From: Gaiellasilicea sp037721555
GTDB taxonomy: Bacteria > Actinomycetota > Thermoleophilia > Gaiellales > Gaiellaceae
Assembly: GCA_037721555.1 (NCBI GenBank)
Contig: JBBJOI010000003.1
Location: forward strand, 1 to 64,000
Reading direction: 5' to 3'
DNA length: 64,000 bases
Shown here: positions 42,161 to 50,342 of the stretch, piece by piece
Layout of the letters: the number at the start of each line of letters is the position of its first letter
How positions within the stretch are numbered: position 1 is the stretch's first letter
Notes under the pieces: generated by a model
The model's database searches: none
Told to the model about the DNA's origin: nothing
The model's input: the letters and a program-made list of their open reading frames with translations, nothing else
Position numbers and translations under genes: made by a program

Positions 42161-42925
42161 ATGAGTGAGATGACGCTCGATCGACTCGAGCAGATGCGTG
42201 GCGCGAAGGTGTACGACTCGTCCGGAGAGAAGATCGGAACGGTCGAGGAGATCTTCTACGACGAGAGCACGAACAAGCCGGAATGGATCGGAATCGGCAC
42301 CGGCGGCTTCTTCGGCACGAAGCGGGTGCTCGTTCCCGTGCAGGGAGCGCGCTCCGACGGGGACGAGCTCACGATCCAGCACAGCGCATCCGAGGTGAAG
42401 GACTCGCCGGACATCGACTCGGACGAGATCTCGCAGGACACCGAGCGCGACCTTTACTCCTACTACGGGCTCGAGTGGTCGGAGCAGCGGTCCGACACTG
42501 TGCTGCCCGAGGGTACGAGCGGCGGCGGGCGTGACCTCGACCGGGACACCGACCGCGACATGTCGCTGACGCGCTCCGAGGAGGAGCTCCGCGTCGGCAA
42601 GAGAGAGGTCGAGACAGGCCGGGCGCGGCTGCGCAAGTGGGTCGAGACGGAGCCGGTGGAAGCTGACGTGGAGCTCCGGCGCGAGACGGCCGAGATCACG
42701 CGCGAGCCGATCAACCAGCCCATGGGTGACGTGGAGCTCCGCGACGAGGACATCGACGTGGCGTTGCACGAGGAGCAGGCCGTCGTCGACAAGCAGGTCG
42801 TCGCGAAGGAACGGGTCGGCATCCAGAAGGACGTGACGACGGAGACGGAGACGGTGCGCGACGAAGTCCGCAAGGAGCGCGTCGACATCGACAAAGATCG
42901 CGTCGACATCGAGAAAGACCGCTAG
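42161..42925 (+). CDS. PRC-barrel and DUF2382 stress protein
   Basis: A 254-residue soluble protein with an N-terminal PRC-barrel (MRGAKVYDSSGEKIGTVEEI, about residues 12-31; then PEWIGIGTGGFFGTKRVLVP) and a C-terminal DUF2382/YsnF domain made of highly charged repeats (ELRVGKREVETGRARLRKWV; VVDKQVVAKERVGIQ). Proteins of this make-up are linked to general stress and membrane-surface roles in actinobacteria and cyanobacteria. A strong purine-rich ribosome site (AAGAGGAAAGGGAG) precedes the ATG. It is probably in an operon with the TM-helix gene upstream (33-base gap). Confidence 0.85.
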   Translation: MSEMTLDRLEQMRGAKVYDSSGEKIGTVEEIFYDESTNKPEWIGIGTGGFFGTKRVLVPVQGARSDGDELTIQHSASEVKDSPDIDSDEISQDTERDLYSYYGLEWSEQRSDTVLPEGTSGGGRDLDRDTDRDMSLTRSEEELRVGKREVETGRARLRKWVETEPVEADVELRRETAEITREPINQPMGDVELRDEDIDVALHEEQAVVDKQVVAKERVGIQKDVTTETETVRDEVRKERVDIDKDRVDIEKDR

Positions 42926-43402
42926 ATGCCGGATCGCACGCAGGAGCCGGATCGTCGCCTCGGGATCGACGACTCGATCGAGAAGCCGGACGAGACCATG
43001 CTGCTGCGCCTCGAGGAGGAGGCCGACGTCCGCCCCAGTGGGTGGCGCGGCGTCGGCTTCCTCCGTGCGAGCAAGCGCGTCGAGACGGTGCGCGTCGAGG
43101 AAGCCGTGGCCCAAGACCGCGAGGCTCTCGACCTCGAGCGACTACCGGCCGCGGCGGACGATCCGGGAGGCGTGCTCACGCTCGAAGACGGGGGTATCTC
43201 GATTCCGGTCTACGAGGAGGAAGTCATCGTGACCAGGCGGGTCGTCCTCAAGGAGCGAGTCGTGATCAGGAAGAGGGTCGAGACCCACACGGTTCCCGTC
43301 TCGACCGAGGTGCGCCGTGAGCGGGTCGAGATCGACGTCGACCGAGAGATCGAAGATCGGGTCCGCATCGTTGGCGAGGAGCGGCCGGGCGCCGCCGACT
43401 GA
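42926..43402 (+). CDS. DUF2382 domain protein
   Basis: A 158-residue charged protein that begins directly after the stop of the previous gene. The DUF2382-like part shows RVETVRVEEAVAQ and VTRRVVLKERVVIRKRVETH, then VRRERVEIDVDREIEDR. It has no signal or membrane segment. It looks like a shorter paralogue of its neighbour and completes the stress-like gene set. Confidence 0.75.
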   Translation: MPDRTQEPDRRLGIDDSIEKPDETMLLRLEEEADVRPSGWRGVGFLRASKRVETVRVEEAVAQDREALDLERLPAAADDPGGVLTLEDGGISIPVYEEEVIVTRRVVLKERVVIRKRVETHTVPVSTEVRRERVEIDVDREIEDRVRIVGEERPGAAD

Positions 43403-43423
43403 GCAGCCCTTCGTCCCGGGGGT

Positions 43424-43475
43424 CCTGAGGAGGATCGAGGCCGCGTCTTGCGGCGGCACTCGATCCGACCTCAGG
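43424..43475. terminator. Long hairpin between convergent genes
   Basis: Outer arms CCTGAGG (43424-43430) and CCTCAGG (43469-43475), then GGATCGAG (43432-43439) with CTCGATCC (43459-43466), and an inner GCCGC/GCGGC. The stem can hold about 20 pairs. It covers the gap between the DUF2382 gene and the convergent isomerase gene and could end both transcripts, though no T-run is present. Confidence 0.6.
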
Positions 43476-44379
43476 AGATCAGCGGGCGCAGCGTGTTCCG
43501 GGCGATCAGGAAGCCGCGCTTGACGAGTTCCTCGCTGCCCTCGAAGCGGCGATCCTCGTGCTCGACCGATACGAACCGGTCGTAGCCGACCGCGTAGAGC
43601 GCGGCGACGAAGCGCGACCAGTCCACCTGGCCGAGGCCGGGTAGGCGAGGCACCTGCCAGCCGATTCCGCCCGCGAAGGTGCCGTGCCGGTAGAGCCCAT
43701 CGCTCCTGATCTCCAGATCCTTCGCGTGTACGTGGAAGATCCGGTCGGCGAAGTCGTACACCGCGCGCTCGGGATCGATCATCAGCCAGACGAGGTGCGA
43801 GGGATCGAGGTTGAGGCCGAAGTGCTCGTCCGGGATCGCCTCGAACATCGCGTCCCAGATCGCCGGCGACCACGCCAGGTTGCCACCGCCCGGCCACTCG
43901 TCGTAGCTGAAGATCATCGGGCAGTTCTCGATCGCGACCTGCACGCCCTGCGCGCCCGCATGCCGCACGAGATCCGGCCAGATCGCTCGGAAGCGGTCGA
44001 GGTTGTCGGGCAGCGGTCGGTCTTTGTCGTTCCCGACGAACGTCCCCACCGTGTCGACGCCGAGCGTCGCAGCCGCATCGATCACCTTCCGCAGGTGCCC
44101 GTTGACTGCCTGACGATGTGCGTCGTCCGGGTGCAGGTTGTTCGGGTAATAGGCGAGCGCGGAGATCTCGAGACCGTGCCGGTGGAGCAGGTCGCGCACC
44201 CGACCAGGGTCGAAGCGGTCGACGTTGATGTGCGTGGCGCCCGCATACCGGCGGTTCTCGCTCCCACCCGACGGCCAGCACGCGACCTCCAGCGCCTCGA
44301 ACCCCTCCTCGTGCGCCCACCTTGCAACCTGCTCGAGCGACAGGTCGGGTAACGCCGCCGTCAAGAAGCCCAGCTTCAC
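43471..44379 (-). CDS. Sugar phosphate isomerase/epimerase, xylose-isomerase-like TIM barrel
   Basis: A 302-residue protein of the AP-endonuclease-2/xylose-isomerase-like family (IolE/IolI-like). It starts MKLGFLTAALPDLSLEQVA and holds metal-ligand motifs VAIENCPM, LNLDPSHLVW and HVHAKD, then SVEHEDR. The likely role is isomerisation or dehydration of an inositol or sugar derivative. It is coupled (ATGA) to the Gfo/Idh oxidoreductase upstream, the usual partner of such enzymes in oxidised-sugar pathways. Precise substrate unknown. Confidence 0.87.
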   Translation of the reverse strand: MKLGFLTAALPDLSLEQVARWAHEEGFEALEVACWPSGGSENRRYAGATHINVDRFDPGRVRDLLHRHGLEISALAYYPNNLHPDDAHRQAVNGHLRKVIDAAATLGVDTVGTFVGNDKDRPLPDNLDRFRAIWPDLVRHAGAQGVQVAIENCPMIFSYDEWPGGGNLAWSPAIWDAMFEAIPDEHFGLNLDPSHLVWLMIDPERAVYDFADRIFHVHAKDLEIRSDGLYRHGTFAGGIGWQVPRLPGLGQVDWSRFVAALYAVGYDRFVSVEHEDRRFEGSEELVKRGFLIARNTLRPLIS

Positions 44380-45506
44380 CGCCTCACCTCCACCCAGGTC
44401 TGCATCCTCGCCGACTCGGCGACTGCCTCGCCGAGCAGGATCTGCTCGTGGCCGTCCGCGAAGGTCGGGAAGTCGGGCTCCGGCGGCATCGAGCCCCTCT
44501 CAATCGCGGCGTAGACCGTCCGGTACAGCTGCTTGAACGTGTCCGAGAAGCCCTCTGCGTGACCGGCGGGCAGGTCTGTGAGAGCGCGCACCGCGGCATC
44601 CATCAGCCTCGGGTCGCGGAGCAGCAACTCGTTCGGCCGGTCGCGGTGGCCGAGCCAGAGCTCCTCCTGCCGCTCGGAGTTCCAGGAGAGCGCGCCCCCC
44701 GAGCCGTCGAGCTCGAACGAGAGGTGGTTCTTGCGGCCGGCGCTCACCTGCGAGAGCGTCACCTGACCACGGCTGCCGTCCTCGTACCGAAGCAGGATGT
44801 GAGCGACGTCCTCGCTGGCGACCGGCCGCTCGACACGCGGGGCGTCGTCCGCCTCGGCCACGAACGTCTCCACCGGCCCGACGGGCACAGCGCGGTGCCC
44901 GTGCGCGGTGTAGAGATCGGCGAAGACCGCGGCCACCCGGCGGCCTGTGATCCAACCTGTCAGGTCGAGCCAATGCGTGCCGATGTCCGCGACGGCGCGT
45001 AGCTGCCCGCCGAGCTCCGGATCGAGCCGCCAGTTCCAGTCGGTGGGCTGGTGCAGCCAGTCCTGCAAATAGGTGCCATGCGCGTTCCAGACGCTGCCGA
45101 GGTCTCCACGCCGGACACGCGCACGCGCCTCGTGGCAGAGCGGGTAGAAGCGAAGGTTGTAGTTGGTGCAGTGGACGAGGCCGCTCGCCTCCGCCAGCCG
45201 GAGCAGCTCGGCGGACTGGGCCGAGGTCTGCGCGAGCGGCTTCTCGCAGACGACGTGCTTGCCGGCGGCCAACGCCGCCTTCGCCTGGGGGTAGTGCAGG
45301 TGGTTCGGCGTCGCCACGTGGACGACGTCCACCTGCTCGTCGACGAGCATCTCCTCGAGCGACCCGTACGACGGCGGCAGGCCCGGCTTCTCCCGAGCGC
45401 GGTCCGGCGTGGAGCCGACGACGCCCGTCACCTCGACGCCCAGCCGTCGCAGTGCCTCGACGTGCACGACGCCGATGAAGCCGGTTCCGACGACGGCAGC
45501 CCTCAC
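44376..45506 (-). CDS. Gfo/Idh/MocA family oxidoreductase
   Basis: A 376-residue NAD(P)-dependent dehydrogenase. The N-terminal Rossmann fold shows VVGTGFIGVVHVEAL (about residues 4-18); HVVCEKPLAQT is the family's EKP signature with the catalytic lysine near 95; IGTHWLDLTGW is the substrate-side histidine segment. Relatives oxidise myo-inositol or glucose-type sugars. It overlaps the TIM-barrel gene by 4 bases, so the two act together. The preceding 87 bases to the enolase-superfamily gene show no clear site. Confidence 0.9.
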   Translation of the reverse strand: MRAAVVGTGFIGVVHVEALRRLGVEVTGVVGSTPDRAREKPGLPPSYGSLEEMLVDEQVDVVHVATPNHLHYPQAKAALAAGKHVVCEKPLAQTSAQSAELLRLAEASGLVHCTNYNLRFYPLCHEARARVRRGDLGSVWNAHGTYLQDWLHQPTDWNWRLDPELGGQLRAVADIGTHWLDLTGWITGRRVAAVFADLYTAHGHRAVPVGPVETFVAEADDAPRVERPVASEDVAHILLRYEDGSRGQVTLSQVSAGRKNHLSFELDGSGGALSWNSERQEELWLGHRDRPNELLLRDPRLMDAAVRALTDLPAGHAEGFSDTFKQLYRTVYAAIERGSMPPEPDFPTFADGHEQILLGEAVAESARMQTWVEVRR

Positions 45507-45593
45507 CTGCCGACCTTAACCCGCCTGGTTGTGTCGCACTCACGTCCCCGCGCCCACATACCCTGGCCCCACATCCCCGACTCTGACGCCGGT

Positions 45594-46703
45594 TCAGCCG
45601 ATGGCGTAGCGGCGCACGGCCGCCTCGTCGAGCTCGAACCCGAGGCCCGGGCTCTCAGGGACGTCGACGTAGCCGTCCCGGTCGACGAGGATTGGCCGGG
45701 CGAGCATGAAGTCGCGCCGTTCCGGTGTCCAGCCGGGCGGGTCGTACGGCACCTCGAGGAATGGGCCGCCACCGACCCCGGCCGCCACGTGCAGGTTGGC
45801 GAGGAGTCCGATGCCGTTCGTCCAGGTGTGAGGCGTGAAGAGCCGCCCGCGCGCTCGCGCGAGCCCTGCCAGGGTGCGCGCGCGCTCGAGCCCCACCGAC
45901 AGGACGACATCGGGCTGGTAGACGTCGAGGGCGTCCTTGTCCATGAACGCCAGGAGCTCGGCGACGGTTCGCGCCATCTCGCCTCCTGCGATCCGCAGAC
46001 CTGTCGCTGAGCGGAGGTCGGCGTACCCGCGGACGTCGCTCGCGACGAGCGGCTCCTCGAGCCAGAAGACGCCGAGCTCGGCCAGCTCGTCGGCGAGGGA
46101 GAGAACCCGGGCGGAGTCGAGAGCGGGACCGATGTCGCCGGGCATCCGCCAGCCCTGGTTCAGGTCGACCATGATCTCCATCTCAACGCCGATCGCCTCG
46201 CGCGTTGCCCGAACGGCCGCGACGCCCTCCTCGAGCCGGTTCCGGTCGATGCGGATCTTGAGGGCGCGGAAGCCCTCGGCGCGGAGCGCGAGCGCCGCCT
46301 CGGCACGCGCCGCCGGCGGCTTCAGCTCCCCGCAGGACGCATAGGCGCGCAAGCGCGTCTCGGCCCCTCCGAACAGGGAAGCGACCTGGACACCGAGCGC
46401 TTTCCCTTTCAGATCCCAGAGTGCAGCCTCGACCGGCCAGTAGCGGCCCGCGTGGAAGGTGATCGTCTCGAGCGTCCGCACGTGCCGCTCGATTGCGAGC
46501 GGGTCGCTGCCGACGAACAGGTGCTCGTACGGCGCAAAGCCGTCCATCGTGTCCCCAGACCCGATCCCGGTGAGGCCCTCGTCGGTCTCCACGTAGACGA
46601 GGGTTGCCTCGAATGCCCGACGCGGGACAGGGTCCCAGGCCGCCCTGAACGGTGGGTCAAGCTCGGTGCGCAGCCGCTGCGTGCGAACCGCGGTGATCTT
46701 CAT
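45594..46703 (-). CDS. Mandelate racemase/muconate lactonizing enzyme family dehydratase
   Basis: A 369-residue enolase-superfamily enzyme. The N-terminal capping domain runs to about residue 125; the barrel has ALKIRIDR (catalytic lysine), metal ligands in MVDLNQGW, WLEEPL and AGGEMAR, and a C-terminal TPHTWTNG that puts a histidine in the active site. Position after a sugar isomerase and a Gfo/Idh dehydrogenase suggests a sugar-acid dehydratase rather than a racemase. Substrate not certain. Confidence 0.87.
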   Translation of the reverse strand: MKITAVRTQRLRTELDPPFRAAWDPVPRRAFEATLVYVETDEGLTGIGSGDTMDGFAPYEHLFVGSDPLAIERHVRTLETITFHAGRYWPVEAALWDLKGKALGVQVASLFGGAETRLRAYASCGELKPPAARAEAALALRAEGFRALKIRIDRNRLEEGVAAVRATREAIGVEMEIMVDLNQGWRMPGDIGPALDSARVLSLADELAELGVFWLEEPLVASDVRGYADLRSATGLRIAGGEMARTVAELLAFMDKDALDVYQPDVVLSVGLERARTLAGLARARGRLFTPHTWTNGIGLLANLHVAAGVGGGPFLEVPYDPPGWTPERRDFMLARPILVDRDGYVDVPESPGLGFELDEAAVRRYAIG

Positions 46704-46729
46704 CTCATCTCACTTCAGGTGCCTCGCGG

Positions 46730-47242
46730 CTACCGCGGCCGGAAGAACGCGTTGAAGGGGGTCTCGAGCGCCGCCAGGATCTCGTCGAGGGCCGGCCGCC
46801 CGGCCGCTGCCGCCTCGAGCGCCGCGCGCGTGGCGCGGGCGTTGTTCTCGTACACCTCGTCGGCGTCGTTCGCCGACCAGTCGACCCACACGGCGGCAAT
46901 GAGGAGGAGGTTGTCGACCTCCTCGCGGGGAACGAGACCGCCGGCCACCGCTTCGGCGACGCCACGCCCGACGCCTGCCTGGGCGGCTCCCCACGTCAGG
47001 TGAGCGTGCTCCTCGCCGCGGATGTCCGCCTTGTTCACGAACAGCGTCAACGGCTTGACGGGCAGGTTCGGCTGCAGGGTGGCGACGAAGGCGGCGTGCC
47101 CCTGGCGTGGCGTCGCGAGCGCAGTCACCCACGCCGTCTCGACAGGCCCTCCCTTGCGCCCCAACACGACGTTCAGGTGCGCCGCGTTCGGTCCCGAGCC
47201 GACGAAGCCCTCGCCGATCAGGGTGGGCTCGGCGAAGCTCAT
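46730..47242 (-). CDS. fae: Formaldehyde-activating enzyme
   Basis: A 170-residue Fae-family protein. Fae speeds the condensation of formaldehyde with tetrahydromethanopterin (methylene-H4MPT formation). Signature segments are GEGFVGSGPNAAHLNVVLG (about 10-28; H22 is the proposed catalytic base), LTLFVNKADI, WGAAQAGVGRGVAEAV and LLLIAAVWVDW. Its start overlaps nothing upstream except the stop of the alcohol-dehydrogenase gene in front of it (ATGA), so dehydrogenase and Fae are co-translated. Some Fae homologues have other or unknown roles. Confidence 0.85.
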   Translation of the reverse strand: MSFAEPTLIGEGFVGSGPNAAHLNVVLGRKGGPVETAWVTALATPRQGHAAFVATLQPNLPVKPLTLFVNKADIRGEEHAHLTWGAAQAGVGRGVAEAVAGGLVPREEVDNLLLIAAVWVDWSANDADEVYENNARATRAALEAAAAGRPALDEILAALETPFNAFFRPR

Positions 47243-48342
47243 GCGAGGTCAATGACGCCGCGCGCGACGGAGCCGGCCGTCATGTCGGCGAACGCGCCGT
47301 TGATCTCCTCGAGCCCGTACGTCTTCGTGACGAGGCGGTCGAGATCGAGCCGCCCCTCCATGTAAAGGTCGAGCACGAGCGGCATGTCAGAGTGGGGATT
47401 GCACGAGCCGTACAGTGTTCCGGTGACGATCTTCTCCTGCCGCACGAGCTCCGGCCCCGGGAGCACCACCTCGGCGCCCTCCGCCGGAAGCCCGATGCAG
47501 ACGAGGGTTCCGCCGAGTCGAAGAGCGTCGAAGGCCTGGCGCACGAGCGCGGGCACGCCGGCCGCGACGAAAGCGTAGTCGGCTCCGCGCCCGTCAGTCA
47601 GCTCGCGCGCCAGCGCGAGAGTCGCCGCACCGCCACCACCCTCGACGGCATGCGTTGCCCCGAGCTCGACCGCGAGCTCGCGCTTGAACGGGAGCGGGTC
47701 GACCGCGACGATGTGGAGCGCGCCGGCGAGCCGGCAACCCTGGACGACGCTCAGCCCCACGCCGCCGGCGCCGAAAACGACCGCGGTGCTGCCCGGTGTG
47801 ACGCGTGCGCGGTTGATCGCGGCTCCGACCCCGGTCATCACTGCGCACCCGACGAGCGCAGCGACGGCGAGTGGCGCATCCCGACGAATCGGCACGCAGC
47901 TCGCTTCCGGAACGACGGTTCGCTCCGCGAAGGTCGAGAGGAACGAATAGTGGTGGACGGGCGCTCCTCGGCGCGAGAGCCGGATGACGCCGCCCGGAAG
48001 CGCTCCGTCGAGCATTGCGGGCATTGTCACGGAGCACAGGTTGACGCGGCCGGAACGGCAGAAGAAGCAGCGGCCGCAGGAGGGAAGCCACGACAGGACG
48101 ACGTGGTCGCCGGCCGCGACACCCGAGACGCCCTCGCCGACCTCCTCGACGACACCTGCCCCCTCGTGCCCGAGAACGGCGGGGAGCGGGTTCGGCGTCG
48201 CACCCGACGCGGTGTTCCAGTCGCTGTGACAGACGCCGCTCGCGTGCAGCCGGACGCTCACCTCGCCCATCCCCGGTGCCTCGAGCGCGATCTCCTCGAC
48301 GCTGAACGGCTCGTTGTAGGCGTCGAGGACGGCAGCGCGCAC
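47239..48342 (-). CDS. Zinc-dependent alcohol dehydrogenase (MDR), coupled to fae
   Basis: A 367-residue medium-chain dehydrogenase of the class III/NDMA-type group. Catalytic zinc ligands are C38 (SGVCHSD), H59-E60 (LGHEGAG) and a cysteine near 165 (GCAVMTG). The structural-zinc loop has C89, C92, C95 and C103 (CGRCFFCRSGRVNLC). The NAD fold GAGGVGLSVVQG follows. Pairing with Fae suggests that it makes or consumes formaldehyde or another small aldehyde. ATG at 48342, in a 47-base divergent region with another dehydrogenase. Confidence 0.9.
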   Translation of the reverse strand: MRAAVLDAYNEPFSVEEIALEAPGMGEVSVRLHASGVCHSDWNTASGATPNPLPAVLGHEGAGVVEEVGEGVSGVAAGDHVVLSWLPSCGRCFFCRSGRVNLCSVTMPAMLDGALPGGVIRLSRRGAPVHHYSFLSTFAERTVVPEASCVPIRRDAPLAVAALVGCAVMTGVGAAINRARVTPGSTAVVFGAGGVGLSVVQGCRLAGALHIVAVDPLPFKRELAVELGATHAVEGGGGAATLALARELTDGRGADYAFVAAGVPALVRQAFDALRLGGTLVCIGLPAEGAEVVLPGPELVRQEKIVTGTLYGSCNPHSDMPLVLDLYMEGRLDLDRLVTKTYGLEEINGAFADMTAGSVARGVIDLA

Positions 48343-48353
48343 GCGGCGATCTT

Positions 48354-48378
48354 AGAGTTTCATTGTGTTAGAGGCTCT
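48354..48378 (+). repeat. 25-bp element, second copy
   Basis: Same as 27112-27136 with T instead of C at position 15. Here it fills most of the 47-base gap between two divergent alcohol-dehydrogenase genes, 11-12 bases from each start codon. Confidence 0.6.
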
Positions 48379-48389
48379 ACGCTCTGCCG

Positions 48390-49493
48390 GTGAAGATGCG
48401 CGCCGCCGTTCTGTGGGAGCCCGGTCTGCCCGTCGAGGTCGTGGAGGTGGAGCTCGCGCCGCCGCGGGCGGGGGAGGTGCTCGTGAAGATCGCGGCCAGC
48501 GGCATCTGCGCGAGCGATCTCCATGTCGTGGACGGAAGCTTGCCCGAGCCGATGCCGCTCGTCCTCGGGCACGAGGCTTCCGGCGTCGTCGTCGGCACGG
48601 GGCCCGGAGTGACGCGGGTTCGCGAGGGCGATCACGTCGTGCTCGCGATCGTGCCTTCCTGCGGCGCCTGCGCTTCCTGCCGGCGCGGGCGGACGACGTT
48701 CTGCGAGCTCTTCGGCGCGGCCGCCGGCGCCGGCACGCTCGCCGACGGCACGAGCCGCCTGACGCGGAACGGCACCACCCTGCATCACTTCAACTCGGTC
48801 TCCTGCTTCGCCGAGTACGCGGTCGTGCCGGAATCGGCCGCGGTCGCGATCCGCCGCGAGGTCCCGCTCGAGGCCGCGGCCCTCATCGGCTGTGCCGTCC
48901 TCACCGGCTACGGCGCCGTCACGAACATCGCCCGCGTTGGGGCGGGCGAGAGCGTCGCCGTGTGGGGCTGTGGGGGTGTCGGCCTGAGCATCGTTCAGGC
49001 CGCGCGGCTCGCCCGCGCCGACCCGATCGTGGCTGTCGACGTCTCCTCCGAGAAGCTCGTACTGGCTCGTGAGCTCGGGGCGACCGATCTCGTGAACGGC
49101 GCCGAGGTCGATGCGGTCGAGGCCGTGCGCACCGCGGCGGGCGGGATGGGCGTCGACTACGCGTTTGAGGCGCTCGGCCGCGAAGCGACGGTTCAGCAGG
49201 CCTGGTCTGCCCTCGCCCCGGGCGGTACCGCAGTCGTTGTCGGGATGCTGCCGAAGGGCGACCTCCTCACGATCGACCCGTGGGGGTTCATCTCCGAGAA
49301 GAACCTCTTCGGTTGCTTCCTCGGCCGCGCGCGGATTGAGGACGACGTCCCCCGGCTCGTCGACCTCTACCGTTCTGGCGAGCTGAAGCTCGACAAGATC
49401 GTGAGCCACCGGGTCACCCTGGGCGAGATCGGGCTTGGACTGGAGCGCTTGCGCGCGGGGACGGCAGTTCGTCAGGTCGTCGTCTTCGACTGA
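48390..49493 (+). CDS. Zinc-dependent alcohol dehydrogenase (MDR)
   Basis: A 367-residue paralogue of the divergent dehydrogenase, GTG start at 48390. Catalytic zinc C40 (SGICASD), H61-E62 (LGHEASG) and GCAVLTG; structural zinc C91, C94, C97, C105 (CGACASCRRGRTTFC); NAD fold WGCGGVGLSIVQA. Differences in the substrate loop (NGTTLHHFNSVSCFAEY) suggest a different substrate. The two genes share the short divergent promoter region that contains the 25-bp element. Confidence 0.9.
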   Translation: MKMRAAVLWEPGLPVEVVEVELAPPRAGEVLVKIAASGICASDLHVVDGSLPEPMPLVLGHEASGVVVGTGPGVTRVREGDHVVLAIVPSCGACASCRRGRTTFCELFGAAAGAGTLADGTSRLTRNGTTLHHFNSVSCFAEYAVVPESAAVAIRREVPLEAAALIGCAVLTGYGAVTNIARVGAGESVAVWGCGGVGLSIVQAARLARADPIVAVDVSSEKLVLARELGATDLVNGAEVDAVEAVRTAAGGMGVDYAFEALGREATVQQAWSALAPGGTAVVVGMLPKGDLLTIDPWGFISEKNLFGCFLGRARIEDDVPRLVDLYRSGELKLDKIVSHRVTLGEIGLGLERLRAGTAVRQVVVFD

Positions 49494-49507
49494 CCCCCGG
49501 CTGCTCG

Positions 49508-49657
49508 AGCGACCTCGGCCCGTCCGCCGTCGCGAGGCTCGAGACGATCGAGTGGCACGGAATGGAGCTGTGCGTGCCGCCGCTCGACCTGCAGCGGCCG
49601 AGCGCCCTCTCGTGCGGCCTGCACGACCGCGTGGCGCTCAGCGAACCGCGCGCCTAG
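49508..49657 (+). pseudogene. Possible C-terminal fragment of a nucleotidyltransferase-like protein
   Basis: This frame reads ARLETIEWHGMELCVPPLDL and ends at TAG 49655-49657 after about 50 codons. The shape (an E.v.w.G.....VPP.e.q segment near the end) recalls C-termini of small nucleotidyltransferase-domain proteins. There is no start codon or upstream domain, because the alcohol-dehydrogenase stop is only 15 bases away. Low certainty. Confidence 0.25.
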
Positions 49658-50175
49658 GCGCCGGGGGCGTGAGCCTTCGCGACGTCGCCGATGATCGTGC
49701 CAAGCTCGCTCGGGCGCGACCACATCGGCCAGTGGCTCGTCGGCAGGTCGACCCAGGTGACGTCGCGCTGCTCGACAAGACCCCCGAGCCACGCATAGCC
49801 CTCCTTGACGGCGGCCTTGATCTGCTCGGACGTGTACCCCGTGCAGATGACCGTGCTCGGCACGTCGAGGCGCGCATCGATGGTCAATACCGGGCCTCCC
49901 GGAGGACGCCGCCCGGTTCGGGTACCGCCCGACGCCGGAAGGTCTCGAGGTGCTCCGCTGAGCCCGTCGAGGTTCTCCTCCTCCTCGAGCTCCTCTCGCG
50001 AGGGTAGGGGCTTCTCAACGGGGGAGAAGTCCGGCTCGAGCGCGCTCGTCGCCGGGCCGGAGTCGACGTGCACCATGGCTGCGATCTGCACGGGGATGCG
50101 GTCGCTCGCCGCGTAGCCCGCGCCTCCGGTCCCGCTGTGCACGGCGAGCACGACGGGCGACCCCGCCGCCGTCAC
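49654..50175 (-). pseudogene. Alpha/beta hydrolase lacking its N-terminal third
   Basis: The reading frame from the first GTG (50175) gives 173 residues: SPVVLAVHSGTGG contains the nucleophile-elbow serine, VHVDSGP follows, and the late TSHWPMWSRP carries the catalytic histidine. The usual first ~60 residues (oxyanion HG motif and first strands) are absent: the frame is closed by a TAG about 25 codons further upstream, and no start with that motif is present. Probably a decayed gene; a short functional form cannot be excluded. Confidence 0.55.
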
Positions 50176-50265
50176 CGCCTCGCAGATCGCGGCAGGGCAG
50201 CTGACGGATTGCGATGTCGGTGCCCGCCGCTAAAGAGGCAGCTACTCCAGAATCGAAGGACGCCA

Positions 50266-50304
50266 CGGGCGTGGGACTACCAGCCGACAGCCGCCCCACG
50301 CCCG
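50266..50304 (-). terminator. Hairpin behind the MetE-like gene
   Basis: Perfect 10-base arms (CGGGCGTGGG at 50266-50275 and CCCACGCCCG at 50295-50304) with a 19-base loop, 39 bases past the stop of the MetE-like gene on the minus strand. No T-run. Confidence 0.5.
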
Positions 50305-50342
50305 CGCGCGAGCAACGAGCAATGGCTCGAGCGGATGTTTCG

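Noticed and set aside
42463..42909. Minus-strand serine-rich frame opposite the DUF2382 gene
   Set aside because: Shadow of the charged repeats on the plus strand.
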